A DNA stretch of 64,000 nucleotides from a bacterium (GCA_030431975.1 JAUIHP010000010.1:62001-126000), one strand, 5' to 3'. Counted from the first letter of the stretch, positions 7,602 to 16,623 are shown. Notes: a model not told the origin generated them from the letters alone. Translations and numbers: made by a program.

Positions 7602-8981
7602 CTACGCAGAACCAGATCGATTCGCGTGGCTGTCAAAGAAGCGCTGACGAGCGAGCGCACTGTTTTGGAACGCGTCGGACAATGCCGCTTCGTAAGGCTC
7701 GCTCCATGGGACTCTACGACGACCCAGGACGATTTCCGCGACGGAAAGAAACTTGTCCAGCCGGTACTCGACGGCAGACTCTCCCGTCCCCCAGAGGAAG
7801 TCCGCAACGTACCGATCCGGCACCGCCGGTTCCCCAAAGACATTGACGCCCATACCTAGAACGGTGCCGGTATTCAGAAGGCAACCAATCCGGGTCTTGG
7901 TGTGGTCCCCGAAGAACGTTCCGATCTTGTTCGACCCCGACTTGACGAGCCGTCCGTCGACCTCCAACGAGATCTCACCGTAGTTGTTCTTGAGATCGCT
8001 CGTCGTGGTCATCGCGCCCAGGTTGACCCACTCCCCGAGATAGCTGTGCCCCACGAACCCGTCGTGCGCCTTGTTCGAGTAACCGAGAAAGACGCTCGTC
8101 TCCACCTCTCCGCGCACTCGGGTCACCGAGCCGAACGACGAGCCGTCCCCGATCGGACCGCCCAGAAAGAGACACCGGTCTTCGGCGAACATCGGTCCTT
8201 TGAGAATGGCGCCGCTGTGAACCTCACAGTTCGCGCCCAAAACGATGGCACCATCCCGAGCGTCGAGTATTGCGCCGTGATCGATGCGCGCCGACGGGTG
8301 AACCCAGATGTTGTCCGGTCTGTATGCGAATCCGTCCTGCACACCACCCGAGGCACCCGGGATCCTCGAGGCACCTGGGGCACCCGAGGCACCCGAGGCA
8401 CCCGAGGCACCCGAGGCACCCGACGCTCCTGCTGCACCTGACACCCCCAGACCGCGCAGATGTCGCTCCAGGTCCGCGGGAAGAAGAGTTGCCTGCAGCC
8501 GAACAAGATCTCCCAGTCCGCCCAACCATTGTCCGGAAGTCAGGTCCAAGGAGCTCGGCGCATCTTTCATCCAGGATGCAACGTCGGCCTCATTTCCCGT
8601 CTCCCCGCGCCCCGGAAACCCGGCATCTCCGTCCAGCGCCGTCCGCCGAGCCACGACCGTTCCATGGAAGCCGGCCGCGCCTCCGGGCGGGAGTGAGCGA
8701 AGCTGTTCGATGGCGACGTCATCCGGAAGGAACCGGTCCCGTACCCAAACGACATCCCCGGAGAGTTCAAGACTTCCGACGTTGGACCAAGCCACACGTC
8801 CCGGTTTGAGTTTGCTGATCGCATCGCGACAAACGACCTGCAACGGATCCGCCCCAACCAGACGACGCCAACGCGCCTCTCCGCGTTCCGTTCCGAGCAG
8901 AAGCTCGGAGGCCGGACGCATCCAGGTCAACGGGCGCAGATCCGAATGAGTGGAGTCCTCGCAGAGGATCCAGGTCGTCAT
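7602..8981 (-). CDS. Alternative bifunctional GlmU-like sugar nucleotidyltransferase with collagen-like insert
   Basis: A 459-residue protein of the GlmU-related family used by Bacteroidetes and relatives, likely making UDP-GlcNAc or a similar nucleotide sugar. The N-terminus matches the family opening (ILCEDS...RPLTWMRPASELLLG). From about residue 220 a left-handed beta-helix of hexapeptide repeats runs to about 410, with the conserved EWVNLGAMTTTSDLKNNYG block. Between the two domains, residues 181-213 are Gly-X-Y repeats (mostly Gly-Ala-Ser) encoded by a 9-bp tandem repeat. The insert is unusual in a metabolic enzyme and can change length without a frameshift. The stop is 23 bp from the galT start, and the start overlaps the stop of the SPOR lipoprotein gene (ATGA). 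Confidence 0.8.
   Translation of the reverse strand: MTTWILCEDSTHSDLRPLTWMRPASELLLGTERGEARWRRLVGADPLQVVCRDAISKLKPGRVAWSNVGSLELSGDVVWVRDRFLPDDVAIEQLRSLPPGGAAGFHGTVVARRTALDGDAGFPGRGETGNEADVASWMKDAPSSLDLTSGQWLGGLGDLVRLQATLLPADLERHLRGLGVSGAAGASGASGASGASGASGAPGASRIPGASGGVQDGFAYRPDNIWVHPSARIDHGAILDARDGAIVLGANCEVHSGAILKGPMFAEDRCLFLGGPIGDGSSFGSVTRVRGEVETSVFLGYSNKAHDGFVGHSYLGEWVNLGAMTTTSDLKNNYGEISLEVDGRLVKSGSNKIGTFFGDHTKTRIGCLLNTGTVLGMGVNVFGEPAVPDRYVADFLWGTGESAVEYRLDKFLSVAEIVLGRRRVPWSEPYEAALSDAFQNSALARQRFFDSHANRSGSA
8343..8441. repeat. 9-bp tandem repeat coding for Gly-Ala-Ser units
   Basis: Five perfect copies of GGCACCCGA occupy 8379-8423, with degenerate copies on both sides (about 8343-8378 and 8424-8441). 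The unit is in frame with the GlmU-like gene, so slippage would add or remove Gly-X-Y triplets. Confidence 0.9.
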
Positions 8982-9766
8982 CGGGAGTCCCCTCTTCCCG
9001 GAACGCGAACGACGCGAGCATCGGCGTAACCCAACGCAACCGCACGCCGCCGGAGCTCTTCCGCCCCTTCCTCGGTCGTGACCGCTCCAACCCGCAACTT
9101 GTAGAGCTGGTCTTCGAAGTCGAGCCGCACTTTCTCTTCGAAAAGACCGGAAGCCCGGGTCTTCCAGTCGTCCGCCAGGTCTCGTGAAGTTGCGACCAGC
9201 AGCTGCACAGTGAAGAACATTCCCTGCGGCAGTACCGGCGGAGGATCCACCGCATCCGACCTCGCGGTTCGAGCTCCCTCAGGGTTTGCTTCCGAGGATT
9301 CGCGGCGACGCGTGATAGAAGAGTTGGAGTCTTCGCCCGCCACGACGCGACCCGCTGCGTCCCGCATATCTTCGCTGTCACCCGACCGCCCCGCCGAGCC
9401 GCCGCGGGTTGCCGAGCCCGAACTCGAGGCGCCCAAACTCGATTCGCCAGATCTCGACGCGCCCGATCTCGATTCTCCAGATCTCGTCGCGCCCGAGCGA
9501 TCGCTCCCCGCTGGTCCCTCGGCGACGGCAAACTCATAGTCGGGAAAGGCCGAAGGAGCTCCCCAGTCCGGTTCGTTCTCCTCGGATGGAAGCGGCCGGT
9601 CCGTTCCCGGCAGCGGATCATCGGTCACTTGGGGGACCGAAGGCTTCAGGCTCGCCGACGGCGCGCAAGCCGAAAGAACGAGTGCCAGGAGCAGGAAAGA
9701 AATGCCAAAGCTGACGCGACAGGCGCCACGGTGGCCAGAGCCCCCGCTGATGTCCCAAGAACCCAC
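8978..9766 (-). CDS. SPOR-domain lipoprotein
   Basis: A 262-residue predicted lipoprotein: hydrophobic segment 18-31 followed by the lipobox L-S-A-C34. Residues 91-120 are three copies of a 10-residue Ser/Gly/Arg repeat (SGASRSGESR type) in a long disordered linker. The C-terminal 80 residues (about 183-258) look like a SPOR domain (F-T-V-Q-L opening, G-Y-A-D-A-R-V-V-R-V end), the fold that binds denuded peptidoglycan glycan strands at division sites. GTG at 9766 is supported by CGGAGGA 7 bp upstream. The stop overlaps the start of the GlmU-like gene. Envelope or septal role inferred from the domain. Confidence 0.78.
   Translation of the reverse strand: MGSWDISGGSGHRGACRVSFGISFLLLALVLSACAPSASLKPSVPQVTDDPLPGTDRPLPSEENEPDWGAPSAFPDYEFAVAEGPAGSDRSGATRSGESRSGASRSGESSLGASSSGSATRGGSAGRSGDSEDMRDAAGRVVAGEDSNSSITRRRESSEANPEGARTARSDAVDPPPVLPQGMFFTVQLLVATSRDLADDWKTRASGLFEEKVRLDFEDQLYKLRVGAVTTEEGAEELRRRAVALGYADARVVRVPGRGDSR
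9411..9500. repeat. 30-bp imperfect tandem repeat in the SPOR lipoprotein gene
   Basis: Units 9441-9470 and 9471-9500 are close copies, and 9411-9440 is a diverged third. They code for the 10-residue Ser/Gly-rich repeats. The period is a multiple of three, so copy changes stay in frame. Confidence 0.75.
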
Positions 9767-9834
9767 GAAACCGTCCTCCGAATCTTCGCCGCGCCCCGTC
9801 GCCCCCTATTCTAGAGGAACCGCACCGGCCGTGT

Positions 9835-10992
9835 TCAAAACCTCTCCGGCCACTCCTCGCGACCCTTTTCGACGATGCGGCGAATCTCCTGCAGACGATC
9901 CTTCGGACAAACCAGCGTGGCATCTCCGACCCGAACCACGACCAGCCCTTCGACACCCAGAATCGCGGTCGTCCCGCCGTCCGCGGACAGGACGATGTTG
10001 TCCCGAGAGTCGACGGCAAGGACGTCACCCTGGATCCGATTGCCGGCAGAGTCCGAGTCGGCAAAATCTCCCCAGGAAAGCCAGCCCCCGAGGTCGTCCC
10101 AGGCAAACCCAGCCTCAACCACGGCAACCCGTTCGCTCTTCTCCATGATGGCGCGGTCAATCGGGGACGAAGGCGCATCATGGAAGAAGGGATCCCAGAT
10201 TCTCGAATCCGTGGGCGAAAGAGCCGACCCACCCTCCGTCCCGTACGAAGAGACACTTGGCGCCGCCGGGTCGGTGGGCTCGGTGGGCTCCACGGACTCG
10301 AACGCCGACTGGGCCCGTTCCACCAGAGCAAACAACTCCGGAGCGTGCGTTCTCACTTCGTCAAGCATCGCCTGCGCGGAGAAGAGAAAGATCCCCGCGT
10401 TCCAGTAGAATCCGCCCGCCGCTTGATACTCCCGCGCTTTCGCCTCGTCAGGTTTTTCATGGAAGCGCGAGACCTCGAAAGCTCCAGGAAACAATGCGTT
10501 CCCGCGCTCGATGTATCCGTAACCCGTCTCGGGTCGCGTGACCTCGATTCCAAAGGTCACCAACCGACCCGTCTCGTCGACGATCCGCTCCGCCAGGCGA
10601 GCCGACTCCCAAAACGCTTCGGAGTCCGGAACGTGATGGTCGGCGGAAAGAACCAGCACCCGCCGGTCCTCCTCGCCCATCCGACGAGCCTCTTCGAGAA
10701 CCGCCACCGTCGCCGCCACGACCGCCGGCGCCGTATTCCTACCCACCGGCTCCCAAACCCATCGACTACGGTCAACCCCCGGAGCCTCCGGAACCAGAAC
10801 CTCTTCCTGATCCTGCCCCGCCACCGCCCAAACCCCACGCCCCGGATCCCCATGCAGCGCCCGCCGCACAGTAGCCCGCAGCAAACTCTCATCCCCAACC
10901 AACCGCAGGACCTGCTTCGGCCGCGAGTTCCGACTCAAAGGCCAGAACCGCACCCCCCGCCCCCCAGCCAAAATGACAACATCCGTCCGCAT
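9835..10992 (-). CDS. manC: Mannose-1-phosphate guanylyltransferase
   Basis: A 385-residue nucleotidyltransferase that makes GDP-mannose from mannose-1-phosphate and GTP. Visible motifs are the GGRGVRFWPLSR pyrophosphorylase signature (residues 9-20), the E-P-x-GRNTAPA block, SADHHV and an RPETGYGYI region. A short low-complexity insert (about 235-275) precedes DDLGGW, and there is no C-terminal isomerase domain, so it is the short type. ATG at 10992 is chosen because GGGAG lies about 10 bp upstream; a GTG at 11016 is the alternative. It lies between the repeat-rich gap that flanks the EPS locus and the sugar-nucleotide operon, and probably supplies GDP-mannose for surface polysaccharide. Confidence 0.88.
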   Translation of the reverse strand: MRTDVVILAGGRGVRFWPLSRNSRPKQVLRLVGDESLLRATVRRALHGDPGRGVWAVAGQDQEEVLVPEAPGVDRSRWVWEPVGRNTAPAVVAATVAVLEEARRMGEEDRRVLVLSADHHVPDSEAFWESARLAERIVDETGRLVTFGIEVTRPETGYGYIERGNALFPGAFEVSRFHEKPDEAKAREYQAAGGFYWNAGIFLFSAQAMLDEVRTHAPELFALVERAQSAFESVEPTEPTDPAAPSVSSYGTEGGSALSPTDSRIWDPFFHDAPSSPIDRAIMEKSERVAVVEAGFAWDDLGGWLSWGDFADSDSAGNRIQGDVLAVDSRDNIVLSADGGTTAILGVEGLVVVRVGDATLVCPKDRLQEIRRIVEKGREEWPERF

Positions 10993-11225
10993 CCCCCCAT
11001 TCTCCCGCCCCCCCACGAAAGGTCAACCCTTGTGGCCGGAAGATTGCGGACGGAATCAATCCAAGGGTCTCAGCACGATTGACGTTACAGCGACGATCCG
11101 CCGTCACCCGTCGCCACCCCCAATCCGCCCCCCCAGGACACTCTGACGTCACCGGTTACAAGCCTCGCGTCCCCAATCTTCCGTCCACAACCCCCATCCC
11201 CCAAGCCGAGCCGCCAATCCCCCAT

Positions 11226-11312
11226 GCGGAGCCGGCGAAGCCGGCAATCGCAAAGGCAAACCCCTTCCCCCACGCGGAGCCGGCAAAGCCGGCAATCGCA
11301 AAGGCAAACCCC
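11226..11312. repeat. Two 39-bp direct repeats with internal GCCGGC hairpins
   Basis: Units at 11226-11264 and 11274-11312 (48-bp period) differ at one base. Each contains GCCGGC-(G/A)AA-GCCGGC, which folds into a small hairpin. No coding evidence; resembles REP-like intergenic elements. Confidence 0.8.
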
Positions 11313-11345
11313 ATCCCCGCGTACGCCTGGAAGAGGCCGAGCCGA

Positions 11346-11486
11346 GGGCCCGGAGTCGGAGGTGAGGGGGTGCGATAAACGGACTTTGGGAGCCGCCGCC
11401 AAACTCAGACAGGAATTCCGCGCCCAGACCCACCCGGCGGCGACCCATGAAGTGCATCGCACCCCCTCACCTCCGACTCCGGGCCC
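11346..11486. repeat. 141-bp element bounded by perfect 31-bp inverted repeats
   Basis: Bases 11346-11376 and 11456-11486 are exact reverse complements around a 79-bp core without an ORF. No target-site duplication is evident. It could be a miniature mobile or REP-type element, or a long hairpin ending the EPS operon, whose last stop codon is at 11505. Confidence 0.8.
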
Positions 11487-11504
11487 GAACACGGTCGAAC
11501 CGGC

Positions 11505-12686
11505 CTACCCGAGATGACGATCCTTCACTAGGGTGAGCTTCGGCCGAGCCTCCTCATCCGGCGGCGCCGCCTCCTTGTTCGGCTTCCCGGCAAAGAGATC
11601 GAGGTACACCGCCTCGGTCGCCTCCACGATCCGACTCCAGGAGTAGTGCGCCTCCGCATGCCGCTGGCAGGCCTCGGCCACGCGTCCCACCCGATGGGGG
11701 TCATCGATGAGTTCGCGCAGCTTCGCTTCGAGATCGTCGACGTCGCGCGTGCGGTGACTGACGGCGCAGTCGGCCACGACTTCGAGATTCTCGGGGATGT
11801 CGCTGACCAGGACGCACTTTCCGTGCGAGATGGCTTCGATCAGCGAAATGGAGAGTCCTTCCAGAACGGAAGGCTGAGCCACCATGTAGGCGTTCGTCCA
11901 CAGTTCGTCGAGGAGATCGCCGTAGACGTAGCCGAGCATGTGGATGCGTTCGTCGTTTCCGCGAATGCGCATCAACGAATCGACGTAACCGTCACTGAAG
12001 CTCGACCCGCCGGCCATGACGAGATGGACGTTGGGATCCTCGATGCGGGTGAAGGCTTCCATCAGATAGTGGCAGCCCTTCTCCGGAACGAGACGACCGA
12101 CGAACAGGATGTAGCGGTTCTTGTCCAGCCCGAAGCGCTTGATCTTGTTCGGTGGACGATGGACGCCGGGGTTGGCGCCGTTGGGAATCATCACCGTTTC
12201 GGTGTTGTACTTCTTGTCGAAGTATTCCTTCAGTGTCTGCGAAACGACGATCGTCTTGTTGGGAAAACGGACCGCAGGGTTCTCACAAAGACGAAGGAAC
12301 CAAGTTGCGAACTTGCCCCACTTCCCGCGCTCCCAGTCCAGCCCGTGCACGGTGACGACGGTCTTCGCGCCTGCGATGCGTGGGACGGTGGCGAAGACGG
12401 CAGGACCCAAAGCGTGGTAGTGGACGACGTCGTACCGGCGCGCCAAAGCATCCAAAGTGGAAAAGGCGCAGTGGGAGATGGCGTCGAGGTGCTTCGTGTT
12501 CAGACTGGGAAGACGATGAGTGTGTACTCCGCGAAAGTCGCCGGTGTGGCGTGAGTAGTGAACGCGCGAATAGACGTCGACCTCATGCCCCCGCTCCACC
12601 AGTCGGGTCGCGATCTCTTCGACGTGGCGTTCGATACCCCCGTAGGTTGCGGGAATACCTTTCTGCCCGATCATGGCAATTCTCAA
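11505..12686 (-). CDS. GT4 family glycosyltransferase (MIGQKGIPATYGG type)
   Basis: A 393-residue GT-B retaining glycosyltransferase. The N-terminus has the subgroup signature IGQKGIPATYGGIERHVEE, the C-terminal domain has FVGRLVPEKGCHYLMEAF, and the donor-site E-x7-E type block is PSVLEGLSISLIEA. The start is a TTG at 12686: it overlaps the upstream stop as TTGA, has GGAGG 7 bp before it and gives the usual M-R-I-A-M-I-G-Q. An ATG at 12674 is the alternative. The frame stays open far upstream, but that part lies inside the previous gene. Last gene of the EPS operon; substrate unknown. Confidence 0.9.
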   Translation of the reverse strand: MRIAMIGQKGIPATYGGIERHVEEIATRLVERGHEVDVYSRVHYSRHTGDFRGVHTHRLPSLNTKHLDAISHCAFSTLDALARRYDVVHYHALGPAVFATVPRIAGAKTVVTVHGLDWERGKWGKFATWFLRLCENPAVRFPNKTIVVSQTLKEYFDKKYNTETVMIPNGANPGVHRPPNKIKRFGLDKNRYILFVGRLVPEKGCHYLMEAFTRIEDPNVHLVMAGGSSFSDGYVDSLMRIRGNDERIHMLGYVYGDLLDELWTNAYMVAQPSVLEGLSISLIEAISHGKCVLVSDIPENLEVVADCAVSHRTRDVDDLEAKLRELIDDPHRVGRVAEACQRHAEAHYSWSRIVEATEAVYLDLFAGKPNKEAAPPDEEARPKLTLVKDRHLG

Positions 12687-13912
12687 GCGGAAACCTCCGC
12701 GTAGATGGAGAGCAGGCGCTCGAGATGTGCGTCCACGGCGTAGTCCTCTTCGATGCGCTGGCGGGCGTTCTTTCCCATAGCCACGAGATCGGCATCCGAA
12801 CTGGTCATCCAAAGGAGCGCCTCCCGCAGCGAGTCGGGATCGGCACTGGTGTGGAGACGTCCGGTCACGCCATTCTCGACCATCTCGGGAATGCCACCGA
12901 TGCGGGCCCCAACCACGGGGGTCCCGAGAGCGAAAGGTTCGAGCACGGCGAACGGCAGGTTTTCGTACCACTCTGAGGGTACCACGGCGAAGGCCGCCGA
13001 CCGAATGGTCTCGTGGAGTTCCTCTCCCGACTGAAAACCGAGGAATTTGACCCGATCCGGACAGGTTTTTTGGACCTTTTCCTCCAATCGGGCCCGAATC
13101 GGCCCCTCTCCGAGGATGCGAAGCTCGAGACCGTTGGACGGCATCCCGGCCATCGCTTCGATCAGGGTCTCGATCCCCTTTTCGCGGGACAGGCGCCCGA
13201 CGTAAACGCAGTACTCCCCAACCGCTTCCGGAGTCGGCCGGTAGAGGTGCGACTGCACGAGATACGGCAGGTGAACGAGCTTGTCGCGGGGAATCCCGAA
13301 TTCGGCCACCTTCTCCATCATGAAGCGACTGGGGCAAAGGAACCGGCTGATCCGACCGTAGGTCCCCTTGGCGCCGTGGAAGTAGGCTTCGATCATTCCG
13401 ACGGCCGAGGCTGCCCGGCTCTCGAGCAGACAACGATGGGCCACGGCCTGGTAGTAGTGGCCGCCCTTGCACCGCTCGCAGATCTGCCCTTCGGTCATGC
13501 AAAGGTAAGCCGGACACACCAGCTTGTAGTCGTGCAGCGTCTGAACGACGGGAACTCCGACATCAACGAATCCGTCTATGACCGAAGGCGAAAGCTGGTG
13601 ATAGATGTTGTGCATGTGCGCGACCTGGACCCCGGACCGCGCCATCTCCAGTGCGTGCTTCTTCGCTTCGCCGTTGTAGATGACGCGCAACGACTGACGC
13701 ACCTTTTGCCAAGGTCCCATCGCCCCCCGGTAGTCGACCTCTTCGACGAAGCGATCTCCGTCGATCGGCGACTCGTTACGCTCGTGAGCCATGGCCAGGT
13801 GCCGGACTTCGTGGCCGCATTCCCGCAATGCCTGAGAAACGTCGAGGTAGTACCGTTCCGCTCCGCCTTTGAGGTAGTGGTACTTGTTGACTTGGGCCAC
13901 CTGCAACTTCAT
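12683..13912 (-). CDS. GT4 family glycosyltransferase
   Basis: A 409-residue GT-B glycosyltransferase. The N-terminal domain carries KGGAERYYLDV and the HMHNIYHQLSPS stretch, followed by a Cys-containing insert (C-x2-C near 191-196) seen in some GT4 enzymes. The C-terminal domain has YVGRLSREKGIETLIEA and PSEWYENLPFAVLEPFA. It ends in a 4-bp overlap with the next gene and starts 9 bp after the previous one. Predicted to add a sugar to a lipid-linked EPS repeat in the cytoplasm; donor and acceptor cannot be told. Confidence 0.88.
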   Translation of the reverse strand: MKLQVAQVNKYHYLKGGAERYYLDVSQALRECGHEVRHLAMAHERNESPIDGDRFVEEVDYRGAMGPWQKVRQSLRVIYNGEAKKHALEMARSGVQVAHMHNIYHQLSPSVIDGFVDVGVPVVQTLHDYKLVCPAYLCMTEGQICERCKGGHYYQAVAHRCLLESRAASAVGMIEAYFHGAKGTYGRISRFLCPSRFMMEKVAEFGIPRDKLVHLPYLVQSHLYRPTPEAVGEYCVYVGRLSREKGIETLIEAMAGMPSNGLELRILGEGPIRARLEEKVQKTCPDRVKFLGFQSGEELHETIRSAAFAVVPSEWYENLPFAVLEPFALGTPVVGARIGGIPEMVENGVTGRLHTSADPDSLREALLWMTSSDADLVAMGKNARQRIEEDYAVDAHLERLLSIYAEVSA

Positions 13913-13921
13913 CGCTCCTCG

Positions 13922-15067
13922 TCAGGCCGCATCACGCGGCAAATCCTTCGGAAGTCCACCCAACGCCTCGCCGTAGACTTCCCACGTTCGTTCCGTCATA
14001 CGAAGAGCTGTGAAGTTGGCGTCATAACTTCGCCCACCGTTGTCGCCCCACTCACGCAACCGATTCGGGTCGGACGTCATCTCGTCCAAGGTTCGACTGA
14101 GCGCGGGGACATCCGCCGCGGGGACGAGCCGACCCGTCACGCCATCCTCGACCAGCTCCGGAACTCCGTAGATGGCCGTCGCCAAAACCGGCACTCGACC
14201 GGCCATAGCTTCGAGGATGGTCAGCGGCTGTGTTTCGATGAGGGACGGAAGGACGAACAGGTCAAAGGCCTGGGAGACGCTGGCCGCGTCCTCGAGCTGC
14301 CCGGTGAAGACGACATCCACATCGGCACTCGCCGCACGTGAGCGAAGTGCCTCTGCCTCCTCTCCTTCACCGACAAAAACGAGAAGAGGTTGACGCTCGC
14401 GCGGCAGGAGTGCGACCGCATCGATCAGAAAGTGATGACCTTTGCGCTCTGTCAGACGAGCCACCGTTCCGACGATCGTTCTCCCGGTGGAGTTCGACCA
14501 CGAAGATCGAAGTGTCGACCGCTCGCCCTCGGAAAGAATCCTCGGAGGCTCGACTCCGTTCGGCAAACACACGACCTTGCCCGACGAAACTCCGTGGCGA
14601 CGAACGAGAAGATCACGATTCGACTCGGCGATGGCGATCGCCCGATCGATCCAGTGCGAGAAGAACACTTTGATCGGGTACTTCTTGTACTTCCGATCGA
14701 TCATGGGCAGATGCTCCGTCGTAACGACCGCATCGTAGCCCGCGCGTTTGGCTGCCCAGGCCACGGAGGATACTCCGGCGTCGTAGCTGCTCGGTAGGTT
14801 GACATGAAGGAGGTCACCCGGACACTCGCGGAAGAGCGAGACGAGTGGGGAAAGCTTCTTGTACCAGTCGAACCCGGGCCGCTCGGCCCGAACGACAGGG
14901 ACGCCTATCGCCCGATACTCCTCAGCCAATCGATCGGCGCCCGAGGCCGTCTCCACGATGGCCCGGACCTCGACTGCAGACGAACGGAGATACTTGGCCA
15001 AGACACTGAGGTAGCGTTCCGCGCCACCGTAGTAGGGCGCGTCTGAATAGAGGGTAACGCGTGTCAT
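13922..15067 (-). CDS. GT4 family glycosyltransferase
   Basis: A 381-residue GT-B glycosyltransferase beginning VTLYSDAPYYGGAERYLSVLA. The donor half shows GTVARLTERKGHHFLIDA and PSLIETQPLTILEAMA (E-x7-E type), then GVPELVEDGVTGRLV. Its ATG overlaps the stop of the GT39-like gene (ATGA, 15064-15067). One of three GT4 enzymes in a row, consistent with assembly of an oligosaccharide repeat unit. Confidence 0.88.
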   Translation of the reverse strand: MTRVTLYSDAPYYGGAERYLSVLAKYLRSSAVEVRAIVETASGADRLAEEYRAIGVPVVRAERPGFDWYKKLSPLVSLFRECPGDLLHVNLPSSYDAGVSSVAWAAKRAGYDAVVTTEHLPMIDRKYKKYPIKVFFSHWIDRAIAIAESNRDLLVRRHGVSSGKVVCLPNGVEPPRILSEGERSTLRSSWSNSTGRTIVGTVARLTERKGHHFLIDAVALLPRERQPLLVFVGEGEEAEALRSRAASADVDVVFTGQLEDAASVSQAFDLFVLPSLIETQPLTILEAMAGRVPVLATAIYGVPELVEDGVTGRLVPAADVPALSRTLDEMTSDPNRLREWGDNGGRSYDANFTALRMTERTWEVYGEALGGLPKDLPRDAA

Positions 15068-16623
15068 GGGCGTTCCCCCACCGCCGCCTCGGCAGCCGGC
15101 GCGGCCAGTTGCCAGACCTCGGCACCAACCAACTGACGCTCGTCGATGAGATCAAACTCGTCGCGTAGGTACTGACGCCACTCTCCGGTCGGATCGAGCC
15201 AATGATCCCGAAGATAGAGTACGAAGGTTTCGTCCGCCGCGGACCAGGACTCGACGAACTTGGCGTGGCGTTCATCCTCCGACAAGTGGGCCCACCGAAA
15301 CTGGTACTCGACATCGATGCCGTCGATGCCGCCGCGGAACCCCTTCCAGTAAAAGTGCTGCAACGGCTCATCCGTTCCCACGACGAAGATGAAGTCGCCG
15401 TCGTCCGCGTGCTCTTTCAGAAAGGCGGTGGCTCCGCGGGCATCGTCCTTCGCGTAGCGGGGATCGTGATAGTGCTGAATGAGACTTAGAACCAACGGAG
15501 CGGCAACGGCTGTGCCCAGGAGGACACCGGACCTGCGCCCACCCATGGCTACACCTTGCGCGACCAGAAGGACGTAGGCCGGGAACGCCGCAGACGCGTA
15601 ACGAGGATTGAAAGCTTTTAGGTTGAGCAGTGCGACACCGTAGGTCACGAAGACGGGTACGATACTCAGCCACAGCCATGCGCGCGCCGCCTCTCCCCCG
15701 CGCCACAGCCCCCAAGCACCCCGGATGGCGGAAATGCCGAAAGCAACCGCGGCCAACGCAATCCAGGGGATGTGTTCACGAACGACACCGAGGTCCATCT
15801 TCTGCGAGAGTCCTTTGAGTTCACGCAGGCTTGGCCCGAAGGAGTACCCCGTGCTGTAGACGTAGTACGTGTAAGGAATGCCCCAGACCGGCGCGGTCGT
15901 CTCCCCACGAACGAGTTCGGCCCGTCCCATGTTGGTCGCCTGCTGCGCGTCGGTCCGTCCGACGTTGGTCAGCCAGAACACATAGATCCACGGCGTGAGC
16001 AGGACCAGACTCACAACCCACGAAATGATGAGCGGCCGCCACTGCCGGAGCCCCGCCCGCCCGCGAAGCAGCTGGGTCCAGCCGTGGGACATGAGCGTAA
16101 AGAGATGCGCGAGGTTGCAGAGAAAGCCGGCCGTGTTGGCGACTCCGTAGCTCCAGATCCGACGCCCGGAGTTCTCGATCATACGTGTCATCACCCCCGT
16201 CGAGAGAATGACGAAGAGCATGAGAAAAACGTAGTTCCGCACTTCTTGGGAGTACCAGATGTGAAAGGGATGAAACGCGAGGAGTGCGCAGGCGATCCAC
16301 GTCGTCCGCGGCTTTCTCAGCGGTCGAAGAGCCCAGTAGAGCGCGGGGATGGAAGCCGCACCGGCCAGCGCGGACAGGCTTCGCATCGCCGTTTCACTCG
16401 TTCCAAAGAGAGCGCACCAGTAGTGGAGGGTGACGGCATGGAGCGCGCCGTGAACATTCCAGAAGAAGCGGTCCCAACCGTATGCCGCGTACTTGATGGT
16501 GGCGGCCTCGTCGACCCAGATCGAGGGTTCGCCGATCCGGTAAAAACGAAGGGCCAGCCCCACCGCCGTGAGGAGAAGAAGAAACTGGCCGCTTCGATCG
16601 AGCCGCCAGAGAGGTTTCGTCAT
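15064..16623 (-). CDS. GT39/ArnT-like membrane glycosyltransferase
   Basis: A 519-residue GT-C membrane protein with roughly ten hydrophobic segments and a soluble C-terminal domain of about 120 residues. The first loop has the acidic motif W-V-D-E-A (about residue 35), where this class keeps its catalytic Asp/Glu. Such enzymes use polyprenyl-phosphate sugars on the outer face of the inner membrane. The start at 16623 overlaps the stop of the sugar transferase gene (ATGA); the frame is open further upstream but inside that gene. It may decorate the polysaccharide or lipid A; specificity unknown. Confidence 0.83.
   Translation of the reverse strand: MTKPLWRLDRSGQFLLLLTAVGLALRFYRIGEPSIWVDEAATIKYAAYGWDRFFWNVHGALHAVTLHYWCALFGTSETAMRSLSALAGAASIPALYWALRPLRKPRTTWIACALLAFHPFHIWYSQEVRNYVFLMLFVILSTGVMTRMIENSGRRIWSYGVANTAGFLCNLAHLFTLMSHGWTQLLRGRAGLRQWRPLIISWVVSLVLLTPWIYVFWLTNVGRTDAQQATNMGRAELVRGETTAPVWGIPYTYYVYSTGYSFGPSLRELKGLSQKMDLGVVREHIPWIALAAVAFGISAIRGAWGLWRGGEAARAWLWLSIVPVFVTYGVALLNLKAFNPRYASAAFPAYVLLVAQGVAMGGRRSGVLLGTAVAAPLVLSLIQHYHDPRYAKDDARGATAFLKEHADDGDFIFVVGTDEPLQHFYWKGFRGGIDGIDVEYQFRWAHLSEDERHAKFVESWSAADETFVLYLRDHWLDPTGEWRQYLRDEFDLIDERQLVGAEVWQLAAPAAEAAVGERP

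Noticed and set aside
8379-8423. Short regular repeats suggesting a CRISPR array
   Set aside because: The units are contiguous 9-mers without spacers inside a coding frame.
12687-13517. Long N-terminal extension of the GT4 gene ending at 11505
   Set aside because: It lies wholly inside the neighbouring glycosyltransferase in another frame; the TTG at 12686 with GGAGG gives the normal N-terminus.
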